A stretch of 42,200 bases of DNA. Origin: Bacillota bacterium. Lineage in GTDB: Bacteria; Bacillota; Bacilli; Paenibacillales; Paenibacillaceae. The stretch's first letter is position 1. Each line of letters starts with the position of its first letter. This document shows positions 41,879-42,200 of this stretch, in pieces. Both the position numbers and the translations under genes were made by a program. A model generated the notes under the pieces. The model saw nothing but the letters and a program-made list of their open reading frames with translations. It made no database searches and was not told where the DNA came from. The DNA lies in the NCBI GenBank assembly GCA_023433615.1, contig JAEZCJ010000038.1, forward strand, positions 1 to 42,200. Reading direction: 5' to 3'.

Positions 41879-42016
41879 ATGAAGAACATTAGGGGCAGAC
41901 GCCCGCAAACGGCACGAACGCCGAAGATCGTCGCACAGATGCCGGAGGACAAGTCGCTTCCGTCGCCTGAGCAAGCGGCCAAGCAGGACGGGCATCCCGG
42001 ATCGTGCCAGATTTAG
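41879..42016 (+). CDS. Small protein (45 aa) of unknown function
   Basis: A 45-residue frame, MKNIRGRRPQTARTPKIVAQ onward, basic at the N-terminus with a Pro/Glu/Gln-rich second half and a C-terminal Cys-Gln-Ile. The ATG is preceded by an excellent TGGAGGTGAA ribosome site at a normal distance, and a promoter-like pair lies upstream. It is divergent from the lipoprotein gene. No family recognised. It is too short to be sure, but the start signals are strong. Confidence 0.6.
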   Translation: MKNIRGRRPQTARTPKIVAQMPEDKSLPSPEQAAKQDGHPGSCQI

Positions 42017-42075
42017 TTCGCTGCTTGTGAATTCTGTTACTCGATTTCGTTCTGCATCGAACCCAGACATGCCAA

Positions 42076-42200
42076 AAGGGGCTGTCCCAAAAGTCATTAA
42101 ATTAGAACGACTAAGGGACACCCCTTCTTCATTTTTGTAAACAAAAAGAAACCTTTCCTTGGTAAAATGGAGGTACCACCCAACCATAAACCAAAAGGAG
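42076..42200 (+). mobile_element. Left end of an insertion sequence (continues beyond the window)
   Basis: GGGGCTGTCCCAAAAGTC is typical of the termini of IS1182-like (or related IS4-group) elements in Firmicutes. AAGGGGCTGTCCC and GGGACACCCCTT (42076-42125) form a subterminal hairpin. The window ends in CAAAAGGAG, which looks like the ribosome site of a plus-strand transposase just outside. The family assignment is from memory of terminal sequences, so uncertain. Confidence 0.6.

Overview
The window is chromosomal DNA of an endospore-forming Firmicute, most likely Paenibacillaceae (Paenibacillus or Cohnella type). The evidence is the Bacillus-like gene order, a GerA germinant-receptor operon, SigH, the CtsR/McsA/McsB/ClpC module and moderately high GC. 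Nearly everything is on the minus strand, so transcription runs from high to low coordinates. In that direction the order ctsR-mcsA-mcsB-clpC-radA-disA-yacL-ispD-ispF-gltX-cysE-cysS-mrnC-rlmB-rae1-sigH-rpmG-secE-nusG-rplK-rplA-rplJ-rplL-ybxB-rpoB-rpoC-rplGB-rpsL-rpsG-fusA matches the Bacillus subtilis chromosome near the origin.

Layout: 1-14.7 kb holds the translation/transcription block (fusA fragment, S7, S12, L7Ae-like protein, RpoC, RpoB, a 16S methyltransferase, L7/L12, L10, L1, L11, NusG, SecE, L33). It carries an L10 leader RNA and two L1-type operators. 15.1-18 kb holds sigH and three RNA-processing genes (rae1, rlmB, mrnC). 18-24.5 kb holds cysS-cysE behind a cysteine T-box, gltX, the isoprenoid genes ispF-ispD, and the PIN-TRAM protein YacL. 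24.7-31.8 kb is a lineage-specific stretch: a plus-strand 131-aa MazG-like gene, pssA, disA (c-di-AMP), a membrane GGDEF diguanylate cyclase, radA and an alpha/beta hydrolase. 31.9-36.6 kb is the CtsR-controlled protein-quality operon with a textbook CtsR box. 36.7-40.3 kb is a complete gerA operon. 40.5-41.7 kb holds a spore-type YhcN-like lipoprotein gene with internal repeats and a coupled 54-aa gene. A plus-strand 45-aa gene follows, and an insertion-sequence end lies at the right edge.

The most unusual content is a family of dispersed palindromic repeats at five intergenic loci between 2 and 25.3 kb (A 1996-2216, B 10089-10239, C 10879-11142, D 17503-17548, E 25093-25280). The copies share conserved inner ends (TTGTGATC at one side, GCGACAA or GCTGACAA at the other). 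Their outer six bases differ from copy to copy yet remain complementary within a copy, and in most copies the 3' arm is followed by a T-rich run. The copies range from a 46-bp minimal form to a 264-bp form. The longest carries three copies of a ~43-bp two-hairpin cassette whose stem shows a compensatory change. I cannot name this family; it behaves like a structured mobile or RNA element. A second recurrent signal is a set of strong stem-loops without a U-tract after or between major genes (rpoB/rpoC, rpoC, yacL, clpC).
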